A DNA stretch of 29,976 nucleotides from JBFJKD01 sp038106145 (GCA_038106145.1 JAYODD010000021.1:1-29976), one strand, 5' to 3'; numbered from the stretch's first letter, positions 1-8,772 are shown. Program-made: numbers and translations. Notes: generated by a model from the sequence alone, not told the origin.

Positions 1-194
1 ACTCTATTTCATCATTAATTTATTCGATGCTGTTTTTGATAATCATTGATGCCTATACATTTAATAAAATTGTTGGTGTTATCTTATTTTTAAGTACAAC
101 ATTTTTAGCACCAATATTTGGATCAAATCTTGCTGGAGAGCTATTTCCAATAACAATTGAAGTCTTTTTTATATCTTTTCTTTTACCTTATTAA
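1..194 (+). other. AT-rich segment of foreign character with an open-ended membrane reading frame
   Basis: By hand count 47 of the first 180 bases are G or C, whereas the msbA body that follows is near or above 50 percent. A reading frame open at the left edge runs from base 3 to a TAA at 192-194. It gives about 63 very hydrophobic residues rich in I, L, F and S, as in a polytopic membrane protein from a low-GC genome. I cannot name the family. The stop falls close to the composition change, so the frame is probably cut off rather than ending naturally. The change to normal composition occurs at roughly 185-205. It is either an assembly chimera at the contig end or a recent recombination junction. 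Composition is seen directly; origin is inference. Confidence 0.55.
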
Positions 195-1887
195 TGTGTT
201 GAATGTCGTAACCGGTGAGAACATCAAAGATCTCCCGACCAATATGAGCACTATCGATTCTGGAATTACCTCCCGTTTTGCCCAATGGTACATGCGCGAT
301 GGCGACGTGCTGGAGCAGAGCCGGGTAGTGGTACCGCTGTTTATGTTAATTCTGGCAGGACTACGTGGCATCGGCTTTTTAATTGGCAATTATGGCATGA
401 GCTATGTTTCTCAGTCGATTGTCGATGGGTTGCGCAATGAGGTTTTTGACAAGTACACGCGAATGCCGAGTGCTTATTTCGATCAAAACATGAGTGGCCA
501 CCTGGTGGCCCAGTTAACGTTTCACGTCGGTCAGGTAATGGGAGCCGTGACCAGTGCGCTCAAGGTGATTTTGCGCGAGGGCGCGCTGGTCATTGGGCTA
601 CTGATATACCTGATTTATTTAAACTGGCGCCTGGCACTGATTTTTCTGGTGATCATGCCGGTTATCGCGTTCATCATCAATTCAGTCAGCAAGCGCTTTC
701 GGCGCTTAAGCAAACGTATTCAAAGCGCGGCGGGGGAGATCACCCACGTTGCGCAGGAAACCGTAGCGGGCTATCGGGAAATGCATCTGTTTGGCGGTAC
801 GGATTACGAACGCAAACGCATGTATCACGCGTCCAAAACCAACCGGCGTCAAAATTTAAAACTGGCGCTTACCGAAGGACTGAGTACGCCGGTGATTCAG
901 TTATTGCTTGCCGGGTCCCTCGGTCTGTTGATCTGGCTGGCACTGACGCCGGAAATTATTGCTTCGATGACCACGGGAGATTTCACCAAATTTTTGTTTA
1001 CCGCATCGTTGCTGGCCAAACCGATACGCCAGATCACGCAAATCAACAGCACCATTCAACGGGGTATCGCTGCCGGTTCTACGTTGTTTGAAACCCTGGA
1101 CGGGATTGAGGAGCAGGATACCGGGACCGTCGAGCAGGAGCGGGTAGCGGGGCGATTTGAATTCAAACAGGTTAATTTTGGCTATAGCAGGGGAGACCGG
1201 GTTCTGCACGACCTGACGTTTTCCGTGGAATCCGGAGAAAGTATCGCCCTGGTGGGCCCCTCCGGGGGCGGTAAAACATCACTGGTCAGTTTGATTCCCC
1301 GATTTTATAACTACCAGAGCGGGCAGATTTTGCTGGATGGCACGGAGATTACCGAATATAGCCTTAAAAATCTGCGCCAGCAGATCGCATTGGTCAGTCA
1401 GCACGTCACGTTGTTTAACGACACCGTGTACAACAATATCGCCTATGGCGAGTTGAAGTCCGCCTCCCGGGAACAAGTGTATGAGGCGGCGCGTATGGCT
1501 TATGCCCTCGAGTTTATCGAGACTCTTGCCGACGGCTTTGACACGCTTATTGGCGACGACGGCGTGATGTTGTCCGGAGGACAGCGGCAACGTTTGGCCA
1601 TCGCACGTGCCCTGCTCAAGGATGCGCCCATTTTGATTCTCGACGAGGCGACCTCAGCCCTCGATAGTAAGTCGGAAAGTTATATACAATCTGCGCTGGA
1701 AACCGCGATGCGCGGTCGCACGACCTTCGTGATCGCTCATCGACTCAGTACCGTTGAAAAAGCCGATCGAATTATGGTGCTGGATAAAGGGCGAATCGTG
1801 GAGCAGGGCAGCCATCAAAAGCTGCTGGCGGAAAACGGGCGCTATGCGCAGCTGTATCGACAACAATTTTCCGATCAAGTGGTGTAA
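157..1887 (+). CDS. msbA: Lipid A export ATP-binding/permease protein MsbA, 5' end replaced or truncated
   Basis: An ABC exporter half-transporter that flips lipid A-core across the inner membrane. The membrane domain starts with what is normally the second helix (residues about 57-80). It includes the cytoplasmic stretch SKRFRRLSKRIQ. The nucleotide-binding domain has Walker A GPSGGGKT from residue 367, the signature LSGGQRQR near 472 and Walker B ILILDEATSALD. The frame can be opened at a TTG at 157, but the first ~15 residues are encoded by the AT-rich terminal segment. The usual N-terminus and first transmembrane helix of MsbA are missing, so the native start lies outside this window. It is followed 2 bases later by lpxK, the standard partner. 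Family assignment is very secure; the start is not real annotation. Confidence 0.93.
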   Translation: MKSFLYLFFYLINVLNVVTGENIKDLPTNMSTIDSGITSRFAQWYMRDGDVLEQSRVVVPLFMLILAGLRGIGFLIGNYGMSYVSQSIVDGLRNEVFDKYTRMPSAYFDQNMSGHLVAQLTFHVGQVMGAVTSALKVILREGALVIGLLIYLIYLNWRLALIFLVIMPVIAFIINSVSKRFRRLSKRIQSAAGEITHVAQETVAGYREMHLFGGTDYERKRMYHASKTNRRQNLKLALTEGLSTPVIQLLLAGSLGLLIWLALTPEIIASMTTGDFTKFLFTASLLAKPIRQITQINSTIQRGIAAGSTLFETLDGIEEQDTGTVEQERVAGRFEFKQVNFGYSRGDRVLHDLTFSVESGESIALVGPSGGGKTSLVSLIPRFYNYQSGQILLDGTEITEYSLKNLRQQIALVSQHVTLFNDTVYNNIAYGELKSASREQVYEAARMAYALEFIETLADGFDTLIGDDGVMLSGGQRQRLAIARALLKDAPILILDEATSALDSKSESYIQSALETAMRGRTTFVIAHRLSTVEKADRIMVLDKGRIVEQGSHQKLLAENGRYAQLYRQQFSDQVV

Positions 1888-1889
1888 CG

Positions 1890-2885
1890 GTGCGCGCCAT
1901 CGAGCGGGCCTGGTATCGCCCTCATGGCTGGACGCTCGCGCTACTGCCGCTGACAGCGATTTTTTACACCGTCGCCCGTGTACGGCGCTGGGTACTGTGC
2001 CGTCGGTATAGTCGCAAACAGTTTCCGGTACCGGTTATTGTGGTCGGCAATATCGCGGTTGGCGGCACCGGAAAAACACCATTAATCATCGCCCTGGTAG
2101 AACAGTTACGCGCGCGGGGATATCGCCCCGGCGTCGTGAGTCGCGGTTATGGGGGTGCCGTAAACGGACAACCGCACCAGGTAACGGCGGATAGCGCGGT
2201 GGAATTAGTCGGTGACGAGGCGGCGTTAATCGCCAGGGCAACGGACTCCCCGGTAGTGGTCTGCAGGGATCGACGCAAGGCTATCGCCGAGTTATTGAGG
2301 AGCAGTGATTGCGATCTGGTGTTGAGTGACGATGGTTTGCAACACTATCGCATGTATCGCGATATGGAGATCGCGGTGGTTGACGGCTCGCGTGGTTTTG
2401 GTAATGGCTACTGCCTGCCTGCGGGACCGCTACGGGAACCCGTAGCGCGTTTGCGTGGCGTCGACGCGGTCGTCTTTAATGGTGATCCCGCTCGTGCGGG
2501 CGCGGTCTGGGCGGACAGCTATGCCATGCAGGTGCGACCCACCCGCTTTCGCCATCTTGCCAGCGGCAGGACCTGCTCGCTCCATGACTGGAGTCTGGCC
2601 AAAACGGTACACGCGGTGGCCGGCATTGGCAATCCACAACGCTTTGCCGATACCCTGACGCAATTGGGTTTTAACGCGACATTGCAAACTTATCCCGACC
2701 ACTATAAATTTCGCCGAACGGATTTTCAGTATGCGGACGGTGCTCCCGTTATCGTCACCAGCAAGGACGCGGTTAAGTGTGAAGCCTTCGCCGACCATCA
2801 TGTCTGGGTGCTCGAGGTCACGGCTGACGTACCCGAGGCCCTGCTCAACGACATCGAAGATCATCTAATAAAACAGTTTAATTAA
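1890..2885 (+). CDS. lpxK: Tetraacyldisaccharide 4'-kinase LpxK
   Basis: LpxK phosphorylates the 4' position of the lipid A tetraacyldisaccharide 1-phosphate at the inner-membrane surface, giving lipid IVA. The 331-residue protein has the usual family length. A hydrophobic membrane-anchoring helix lies near residues 18-32, followed by the P-loop VGNIAVGGTGKTP near residues 51-63 and a later VSRGYGG motif. It also has the LSDDGLQHYR stretch typical of LpxK. The start is a GTG two bases after the msbA stop, so the pair is surely co-transcribed and probably translationally coupled. The msbA-lpxK pairing is conserved across gammaproteobacteria and places lipid A phosphorylation next to lipid A export. 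Confidence 0.96.
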   Translation: MRAIERAWYRPHGWTLALLPLTAIFYTVARVRRWVLCRRYSRKQFPVPVIVVGNIAVGGTGKTPLIIALVEQLRARGYRPGVVSRGYGGAVNGQPHQVTADSAVELVGDEAALIARATDSPVVVCRDRRKAIAELLRSSDCDLVLSDDGLQHYRMYRDMEIAVVDGSRGFGNGYCLPAGPLREPVARLRGVDAVVFNGDPARAGAVWADSYAMQVRPTRFRHLASGRTCSLHDWSLAKTVHAVAGIGNPQRFADTLTQLGFNATLQTYPDHYKFRRTDFQYADGAPVIVTSKDAVKCEAFADHHVWVLEVTADVPEALLNDIEDHLIKQFN

Positions 2886-2898
2886 ATTTGGTAATCTA

Positions 2899-3675
2899 TT
2901 GAAATATAAATATATTATTGTAATTCCGTCCCGTTATGGTTCCAGTCGTCTCGAGGGCAAGCCGCTAAAAGATATTGCCGGGAAAACCATGATCAATCGG
3001 GTCTACGAGCAAGCGGCGAAAACCACCGCCGAGCGGGTGCTGGTGGCGACGGACGATCAGCGCATCGCCGATGCGGTAGCAGCATTCGGCGGCGAGGCAG
3101 TCATGACAGCGACTACCCATAGTTCGGGTACAGACCGACTCCACGAGGTGGCGGAGCGCTTTGGCTTCGCGGACGACACCATTATTGTCAATGTGCAGGG
3201 CGATGAGCCTCTGATTCCGCCCCAGGTGATTGACCAGGTGGCTCGCAACCTGGCGGAGCGCCCCCGGCTGGGGGTCGCGACCCTGTGTGCAAACATCGCG
3301 ACCTATGCGGAGTTTACCAACCCCAATGTGGTCAAGGTGGTAACCGATGCGGACCATCTGGCACTGTATTTTAGCCGGGCACCCATACCCTGGCCTCGGG
3401 ACCATTTTATGGATGGACTCCAGACTTTACCGCAAACATTCATGGCGCAACGTCATATTGGCTTGTATGCCTATCGGGTGCGGACGCTCAAGCAATTTGT
3501 ACGCTGGCCAGTCGCACCGCTCGAAAAAATGGAAGCGCTCGAACAACTGCGTTTTTTGTGGCACGGCGAGGCGATACATGTCGCGGCAGCCAATGCGCCG
3601 GTACCTGGGGGCGTCGACACTCTCGATGATCTGCAGCGGGTGACGGCGTTATTGCGGCAGGAACAGGTTCAGTGA
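2899..3675 (+). CDS. kdsB: 3-deoxy-manno-octulosonate cytidylyltransferase KdsB (CMP-KDO synthetase)
   Basis: KdsB activates KDO with CTP to CMP-KDO, the sugar donor for the inner core of LPS. The N-terminal nucleotide-binding signature IPSRYGSSRLEGKPL starts at residue 9, and NVQGDEPL is the family motif around the metal and sugar site. The 258 residues match the family length. The start is TTG, giving MKYKYIIVIPSRY, and no strong ribosome-binding site precedes it; it lies 13 bases after lpxK. In many pseudomonads a small Trm112/YcaR-like gene sits between lpxK and kdsB, but here the gap is far too short to hold one. Function is secure from sequence and context. Confidence 0.96.
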   Translation: MKYKYIIVIPSRYGSSRLEGKPLKDIAGKTMINRVYEQAAKTTAERVLVATDDQRIADAVAAFGGEAVMTATTHSSGTDRLHEVAERFGFADDTIIVNVQGDEPLIPPQVIDQVARNLAERPRLGVATLCANIATYAEFTNPNVVKVVTDADHLALYFSRAPIPWPRDHFMDGLQTLPQTFMAQRHIGLYAYRVRTLKQFVRWPVAPLEKMEALEQLRFLWHGEAIHVAAANAPVPGGVDTLDDLQRVTALLRQEQVQ

Positions 3676-3688
3676 CGGGGTTTTTGGT

Positions 3689-4747
3689 GTGCGAGAAGAA
3701 CGAGATTCTTTGCCCGTGACCCCCGCGCTGGATATTCAACAGAATGTCGCCCTGACGACTTATAACACGTTGGCCCTGGCTTCCCGGGCAGAGTATTTTT
3801 GTCGCGTGACCACCACCGAATTGTTACGCGAAGCGCTGGATTGGGCGCGCAACAAGCGTTTGTCGGTGACCTGCCTGGGTGGCGGCAGCAATGTCGTACT
3901 GGCCGGAGATTTAAAGGGGCTGGTGTTAGTGATCGATATTGGTGGTTTGCAGGTTGTCGACCACAACGACGGTACGGTGCAGGTGTCGATCGGTGCCGGG
4001 AATAACTGGGACGAGACGGTACGGCATTGTCTGGCTCGTGGCTGGTACGGCCTGGAGAACCTTGCGCTCATTCCCGGCAAGGCCGGGGCCGCACCGATTC
4101 AGAATATCGGGGCCTATGGTGTAGAGCTGAGTGAGTCGTTGCGGGCGGTGCGGGCTGTTGAGATAGATACTGGTGAAATACTGACTCTGGCGAACGCCGA
4201 CTGTAGTTTTGGTTATCGCGATAGCATTTTCAAAGGCTCGTTAGAAAATCGCGTGGCCATCACGGAAATTACACTTGACCTCACAACAACACCACACTTA
4301 CGTCTCGATTATCCGGCCCTGGCGCGGGAAATTGGCGGACTATCTTCACCATTGACTGCCGAGCTTGTGTATGAAGCGGTGTGTTCCATTCGTCGCCGAA
4401 AATTGCCCGACCCGGCGGTATTGCCCAATGTGGGTAGCTTTTTTAAAAACCCACTGGTTGGTCACGATGTCGCCGCAGCGTTGCTGGTTGAGCACCCGGA
4501 ACTGGTGTGTTTTCCCCAGGATGACGGTCGCGTCAAACTCGCCGCGGGTTGGCTTCTGGAGCACGCGGGCTGGAAAGGGCGACGCTGCGGAGGCGTCGGC
4601 GTCCACATGGACCAGGCGTTGGTACTGGTGAATTATGGAGGCGGTAGCGCGCAGCAAATTCTTGCTCTGGCCACGGAGATTCGCGCTGATATACAAAAAC
4701 GATTTGGAGTAAACCTGGAACTTGAACCGAAAATTTTGGGCCTGTGA
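3689..4747 (+). CDS. murB: UDP-N-acetylenolpyruvoylglucosamine reductase MurB (type I)
   Basis: MurB reduces UDP-GlcNAc-enolpyruvate to UDP-MurNAc with NADPH and FAD, a cytosolic step of peptidoglycan synthesis. The FAD-binding half shows LGGGSN and IPGKAGAAPIQNIGAYG; the usual IPGxVGAAP is IPGKAGAAP here. The substrate domain shows FGYRDSIFK, then VGSFFKNP, which carries the catalytic serine, and the C-terminal LELEPK, which keeps the catalytic glutamate of the LEPE motif. The YRDSIFK insertion and the 352-residue length identify type I MurB as in E. coli. GTG start, 13 bases after kdsB. A low-molecular-weight tyrosine phosphatase often found between kdsB and murB in pseudomonads is absent. 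It closes the envelope-precursor operon. Confidence 0.96.
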   Translation: MREERDSLPVTPALDIQQNVALTTYNTLALASRAEYFCRVTTTELLREALDWARNKRLSVTCLGGGSNVVLAGDLKGLVLVIDIGGLQVVDHNDGTVQVSIGAGNNWDETVRHCLARGWYGLENLALIPGKAGAAPIQNIGAYGVELSESLRAVRAVEIDTGEILTLANADCSFGYRDSIFKGSLENRVAITEITLDLTTTPHLRLDYPALAREIGGLSSPLTAELVYEAVCSIRRRKLPDPAVLPNVGSFFKNPLVGHDVAAALLVEHPELVCFPQDDGRVKLAAGWLLEHAGWKGRRCGGVGVHMDQALVLVNYGGGSAQQILALATEIRADIQKRFGVNLELEPKILGL

Positions 4748-4797
4748 GGCGCCTGTCGCCAGCCAGTATCTGCAACCAGCGGTTTAATCGAGAAACT

Positions 4798-5418
4798 GTG
4801 AATCAACTTACCCTGCTCAATGAGTTCGACAACATGTGGCTTCCGGGTGGTGGGTCGCTGCATCTCTGGCCGCGATTTCTCGATAGCGAAAGCGCCGATA
4901 CCTTGCTAAATAACTTGTTACACAAGGTAGCGTGGGAGCAAAGTCGCATAGTGATTGGTGGTCGGCAACACCTGATTCCGAGAATGAATGCGTGGTTTGG
5001 CGATGCCAACGCCCATTACGGCTATTCGGGAGCGCGCCTGACAAGGCAGGACTGGTTTCCGGAGTTGGCGTTGGTGAGAGAGAATATTTGCAAACTCACC
5101 GGCTTAACCTTTAACAGCGCGCTGTTAAACCTCTATCGCGACGGACGGGACAGTGTCGCCTGGCACAGTGACGACGAACCGGAGTTGGGAGCGGATCCGC
5201 TTATCGCTTCGTTGAGTCTCGGCGCCACGCGACGTTTTGATTTGCGCACCAAAACGACCGTGGGGCGGCGACAAATTCAGATACCGTTGATCCACGGCTC
5301 ACTTTTGTTGATGGGGGCCGGTACCCAATGCGTATGGCAGCATCGCATAGCCAAAACAACTGGCGCGGTGGGACCACGGGTTAACCTGACGTTGCGTAAT
5401 ATTCTACGCGTGGTGTAA
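4798..5418 (+). CDS. AlkB-family 2-oxoglutarate/Fe(II) dioxygenase
   Basis: A member of the AlkB-like 2OG-Fe(II) oxygenases, which oxidatively remove alkyl groups from nucleic-acid bases. The iron ligands are visible: H and D in WHSDDE, and the distal H in QHRIAK. The 2-oxoglutarate-binding arginine lies in RVNLTLRNI near the C-terminus. The substrate-lid region has IPRMNAWFGD and YGYSG, and the core has IASLSLGATRRFDLR, typical of the small bacterial AlkB-like proteins of about 200 residues. I prefer the GTG at 4798 (206 residues). A longer form from a GTG at 4744 would overlap the murB stop by four bases (GTGA) and cannot be excluded. It sits between murB and gacA and could be co-transcribed with the upstream operon. 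Whether it repairs DNA or modifies RNA or protein is unknown. Confidence 0.88.
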   Translation: MNQLTLLNEFDNMWLPGGGSLHLWPRFLDSESADTLLNNLLHKVAWEQSRIVIGGRQHLIPRMNAWFGDANAHYGYSGARLTRQDWFPELALVRENICKLTGLTFNSALLNLYRDGRDSVAWHSDDEPELGADPLIASLSLGATRRFDLRTKTTVGRRQIQIPLIHGSLLLMGAGTQCVWQHRIAKTTGAVGPRVNLTLRNILRVV

Positions 5419-5471
5419 TAGTGGGCAAAATGTTAGTCTCTCGATGGTGTGTTTTTGGGTGAGGGCATTTT

Positions 5472-6122
5472 TTGCTGAAAGTTATCGTAATTGACGACCA
5501 CGACCTGGTGCGTCTGGGAATTTGTGGATTATTAGGGCAAATTGCCAACGTCGAGGTGGTGGCGCAAGGAGCGAGCGGGGAAGAGGCGCTCGCCCTCGCT
5601 CGGGAATATCAGCCCGACATTGTGTTTATGGATATCCGTATGCCCGGCATCGGCGGACTGGAGGCGACGCGACGTCTGCTGTTGGCCAATGCCGCGCTGA
5701 AGGTGGTTGTGATCAGCGCGCTTAACGACGAAATGTATCCAACGCAGTTACTCAAGGCCGGGGCGGCGGGCTATATCACTAAAAATGCCGACGCCAATGA
5801 AATTGAGGAAGCCTTGCGGACGCTGGCTGATGGACGCGTGTATGTCAGTCCCGCCATCGCGCAAATGATGGTGGTACACGGCCTCTCCGGTAATCAAAAA
5901 CTGTCGCCATTGGCACAACTTTCCGAGCGTGAACTACAGATTGCACAAATGATAACCAGTGGTCACCGCGCTAACGAAATTGCGGGGGTGTTGAATATCA
6001 GTCCCAAGACGATCAACACCTATAAATATCGAATTTACGAAAAACTCAACGTCAGTAATGATGTTGAGTTGACGTTGGTCGCCGTAAAATACGGACTGGT
6101 TAATCCCAGTGAAGTGATATGA
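5472..6122 (+). CDS. gacA: GacA/UvrY-type LuxR-family response regulator
   Basis: Response regulator of the GacS/GacA (BarA/UvrY) two-component system, which in gammaproteobacteria drives transcription of CsrA-sequestering small RNAs. The N-terminal receiver domain has the acidic pair in VIDDHD, the phospho-acceptor Asp54 in FMDIRMPG, a switch Ser/Thr region VVISAL and a lysine in YITKNAD. The C-terminal LuxR-type helix-turn-helix is LSERELQIAQMI to SPKTINTYKYRIYEKL. The length of 216 residues is typical. The start is a TTG preceded by GAGGG at 5461-5465. It lies directly upstream of uvrC, which is the classical gacA-uvrC linkage and supports this assignment over other NarL-family regulators. 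No sensor kinase is encoded nearby, as is usual for GacA. Confidence 0.94.
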   Translation: MLKVIVIDDHDLVRLGICGLLGQIANVEVVAQGASGEEALALAREYQPDIVFMDIRMPGIGGLEATRRLLLANAALKVVVISALNDEMYPTQLLKAGAAGYITKNADANEIEEALRTLADGRVYVSPAIAQMMVVHGLSGNQKLSPLAQLSERELQIAQMITSGHRANEIAGVLNISPKTINTYKYRIYEKLNVSNDVELTLVAVKYGLVNPSEVI

Positions 6123-6180
6123 CGGTCGCTGGCGATTACTTTAATTGACGACGAACGGTATTTGTCCGCGATTCAGTACG

Positions 6181-8004
6181 ATGGCCTTTGATTCAAAAAC
6201 ATTTCTTAAAAACCTGACCGCGCTCCCCGGAGTTTATCAAATGCTCGACGCCCGCGGGCAGGTTCTGTACGTCGGCAAGGCTGGCAGCCTGCGTAACCGG
6301 GTCAGCAGTTACTTTCGAAAAACCGGTCTTACACCGAAAACCGCGATGCTGGTCAGTCGCATTCACAGTATCGATGTGACTGTGACTGAAACCGAAGTGG
6401 AAGCGTTGATTCTTGAACAAAACCTGATCAAACAATATCGACCTCCGTTCAATATTTTACTGCGCGACGACAAATCCTATCCGTATATTTTCCTCGCAAC
6501 CCAGGACGACTTCCCGCGTATTAGCGTCCACCGCGGCGCCAGACGGGGCAAGGGTATTTATTTTGGGCCTTATCCCAGCGCATCGTCAGTCAGGGAAAGC
6601 CTGGGTTTTTTACAAAAAACCTTCAGGGTGCGCCAGTGTGAGGATTCTTTTTTTAAAAATCGCACGCGCCCCTGTCTGCAGTATCAGATCAATCGTTGTA
6701 CGGCGCCCTGCGTCGGTCTGATCGACAAAGAGCACTATGCACGGGATGTGCGGCGCACCCGCATGTTTCTGGAAGGCAAAAACCAGTCGTTGATGCGCGA
6801 GTTAGAGCACGGCATGGACGCAGCGGTGGAGCGTCTGGCGTTTGAGGAAGCAGCCGTATGTCGCGATCAAATAGCTGCGTTGCGCGAAGTGCAGGCACAA
6901 CAGGTGATTGAGTCCGGGCGAGGAAATGTCGACGTCGTGGCGTGCGCTATTGATGGCGGCGAGGCCTGCGTACATATATTGTATATCCGGCATGGCCGTA
7001 TACTGGGCAGCCGCAGCTTTTATCCGAAAATTCCGCTGGACACGGAAGACGCGGACGTCCTCGCCGAATTTATACCTCAACACTATCTGAAAATGCGTGG
7101 TGGCGCTGATATTCCAGGGGAAGTTATTTTGAGTGAAACTCCGGCGGATAAAGCTGTGCTGGAAAAGGCGCTGTCCAGCGCGGCACAACGGCGCGTAGTG
7201 CTGAAGTCGCCGCTGCGGGGTACCCGCGTCAAATGGCTGGAGCTGGCAAAACGCACCGCGCAACAAAATTTGACGGGCCGCTTGGCAGCGCAACGGGCGG
7301 TGGATAATCGAGTGAACGCGCTGTCTCAGCTGCTTGCGTTGACACGGGTGCCAGAACGCCTGGAGTGCTTCGATATTAGCCATAGTAGCGGCGAGGCGAC
7401 GGTCGCGTCGTGTGTGGTATTTAATCGGGAAGGCCCACTAAAAACGGATTACCGGCGGTTTAATATTTCCGGCATCCGGGGCGGAGACGATTACGCAGCG
7501 ATGGAACAGGCGCTGCGCCGACGCTACGCACGCTTGCGAGCAGACGAGGCAGTACTACCCGACGTGCTGTTTATCGATGGTGGCAAGGGGCAGTTGCGCG
7601 TGGCGCGCAAAGTGCTCGACGAGCTGGAAATCGAGGCAGTGACTTTGGTGGGCGTGGCAAAAGGCAGCAGTCGCAAGCCGGGGCTGGAAACCCTGCTACT
7701 TTGTACCGTGGGCACTGAGCGCGAGATTGTACCGGATGCGGCCAGCTTGCTGCTGATTCAACAAATCCGTGATGAAGCTCATCGTTTTGCCGTTACTGGA
7801 CATCGTCAGCGGCGGGACCGTCAGCGCCGCACATCGGTGCTCGAAGGAATTCCGGGCGTGGGTCCGCGGCGCCGGCGGGAGCTATTGCGCTTTTTTGGCG
7901 GCAGTTCGGCGGTGGCCAAAGCGAGCGTCGCCGATCTGATGCGGGTGCCAACAATTAATCGAAAAGTCGCAGAAACTATTTACAGCATTCTGCACAACGA
8001 GTAA
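6181..8004 (+). CDS. uvrC: UvrABC excinuclease subunit C
   Basis: UvrC makes both incisions of nucleotide excision repair on the UvrB-DNA complex. An N-terminal GIY-YIG nuclease domain (GVYQML from residue 17, then YVGKA) makes the 3' cut. A Cys-containing region (CLQYQINRCTAPC) is followed by the UVR domain near residues 200-235 that binds UvrB. The RNase H-like domain with CFDISHSSGE and LFIDGGKGQL makes the 5' cut. Two helix-hairpin-helix motifs (IPGVGPRRRRELL and VPTINRKVAETI) end the protein. I chose ATG at 6181 (607 residues, close to the 610 of E. coli), since MAFDSKTFLKNLTALPGVY aligns with known N-termini. An in-frame TTG at 6145 would add 12 residues without family support. It follows gacA and precedes pgsA. 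Confidence 0.96.
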   Translation: MAFDSKTFLKNLTALPGVYQMLDARGQVLYVGKAGSLRNRVSSYFRKTGLTPKTAMLVSRIHSIDVTVTETEVEALILEQNLIKQYRPPFNILLRDDKSYPYIFLATQDDFPRISVHRGARRGKGIYFGPYPSASSVRESLGFLQKTFRVRQCEDSFFKNRTRPCLQYQINRCTAPCVGLIDKEHYARDVRRTRMFLEGKNQSLMRELEHGMDAAVERLAFEEAAVCRDQIAALREVQAQQVIESGRGNVDVVACAIDGGEACVHILYIRHGRILGSRSFYPKIPLDTEDADVLAEFIPQHYLKMRGGADIPGEVILSETPADKAVLEKALSSAAQRRVVLKSPLRGTRVKWLELAKRTAQQNLTGRLAAQRAVDNRVNALSQLLALTRVPERLECFDISHSSGEATVASCVVFNREGPLKTDYRRFNISGIRGGDDYAAMEQALRRRYARLRADEAVLPDVLFIDGGKGQLRVARKVLDELEIEAVTLVGVAKGSSRKPGLETLLLCTVGTEREIVPDAASLLLIQQIRDEAHRFAVTGHRQRRDRQRRTSVLEGIPGVGPRRRRELLRFFGGSSAVAKASVADLMRVPTINRKVAETIYSILHNE

Positions 8005-8034
8005 CGTGCGCAGCAACTGACGGATTCTCACCCT

Positions 8035-8592
8035 ATGTACAATTTACCCAATTTAATCACGTTGCTGCGCATCGTGCTTATTCCCCTGCTGGTGATTGTT
8101 TTTTATTTACCGTGGGAATGGCGATATGTCGCCAGCGGGGCGATATTTGGGCTCGCGGCTATTACCGACTGGCTGGACGGTTACCTCGCCAGACGATTGA
8201 ACAAAACTACGCCATTTGGTGCGTTTCTGGATCCCGTTGCTGACAAGTTGATTGTCGCGGTGGCGTTAGTCGTATTACTGCAAAGCCAGGCAACCACCTA
8301 CTTTGCAATAGCGGCCATGATCATCATAGGCAGGGAAATAGTGGTGTCTGCGCTACGGGAGTGGATGGCAGAAGTGGGTAAACGCGCCAGTGTGCGTGTC
8401 TCCAATTTGGGTAAGGTGAAAACAGGTTTTCAAATGGTTGCGATTATCGTCTTGTTAACCTTTAACCCGGCAGCGTTTCCGCTCATGCATACTCTCGGTC
8501 TGACGTTGTTATACGTGGCGGCGATGTTGACTATCTGGTCAATGCTGTTGTATCTGAAAATTGCCTGGCCAGAATTTCAAAAACATTCTTAA
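8035..8592 (+). CDS. pgsA: CDP-diacylglycerol-glycerol-3-phosphate 3-phosphatidyltransferase PgsA
   Basis: PgsA makes phosphatidylglycerophosphate from CDP-diacylglycerol and glycerol 3-phosphate, the committed step to phosphatidylglycerol and cardiolipin, in the inner membrane. The CDP-alcohol phosphotransferase signature DG-x2-AR-x8-G-x3-D-x3-D is complete, reading from DGYLARRLNKTTPFG to AFLDPVAD at about residues 48-70. Several hydrophobic helices surround it, and the 185 residues match the family (182 in E. coli). It starts with NLPNLITLLRI, the usual PgsA N-terminus, at an ATG 30 bases after uvrC. The uvrC-pgsA-tRNA order is conserved among gammaproteobacteria. Confidence 0.96.
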   Translation: MYNLPNLITLLRIVLIPLLVIVFYLPWEWRYVASGAIFGLAAITDWLDGYLARRLNKTTPFGAFLDPVADKLIVAVALVVLLQSQATTYFAIAAMIIIGREIVVSALREWMAEVGKRASVRVSNLGKVKTGFQMVAIIVLLTFNPAAFPLMHTLGLTLLYVAAMLTIWSMLLYLKIAWPEFQKHS

Positions 8593-8690
8593 CACCAGCA
8601 AATCCGCCTGAAATACCGAAAATTAGCCCCTTCAGCAGAGTAAATGACTGTTCATCCACCGGGTCGTCGGGTACAATTTCGCCTCTTTTG

Positions 8691-8764
8691 GGCTGGGTGG
8701 CAGAGTGGTCATGCAGCGGACTGCAACTCCGTGTACGCCGGTTCGATTCCGACCCCAGCCTCCA
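8691..8764 (+). tRNA. tRNA-Cys (anticodon GCA)
   Basis: A cloverleaf can be drawn by eye. The acceptor arms are GGCTGGG (8691-8697) and CCCAGCC (8754-8760), with discriminator T and an encoded CCA at 8762-8764. The anticodon stem encloses the loop CTGCAAC, with GCA at 8723-8725. The T arm contains GGTTCGATTCC. It reads UGC/UGU codons. It lies about 100 bases after pgsA, where E. coli carries glyW-cysT-leuZ; no tRNA-Gly is visible before it here. A TACAAT at 8672-8677 is a possible -10 element. Confidence 0.97.
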
Positions 8765-8772
8765 ATATGACA

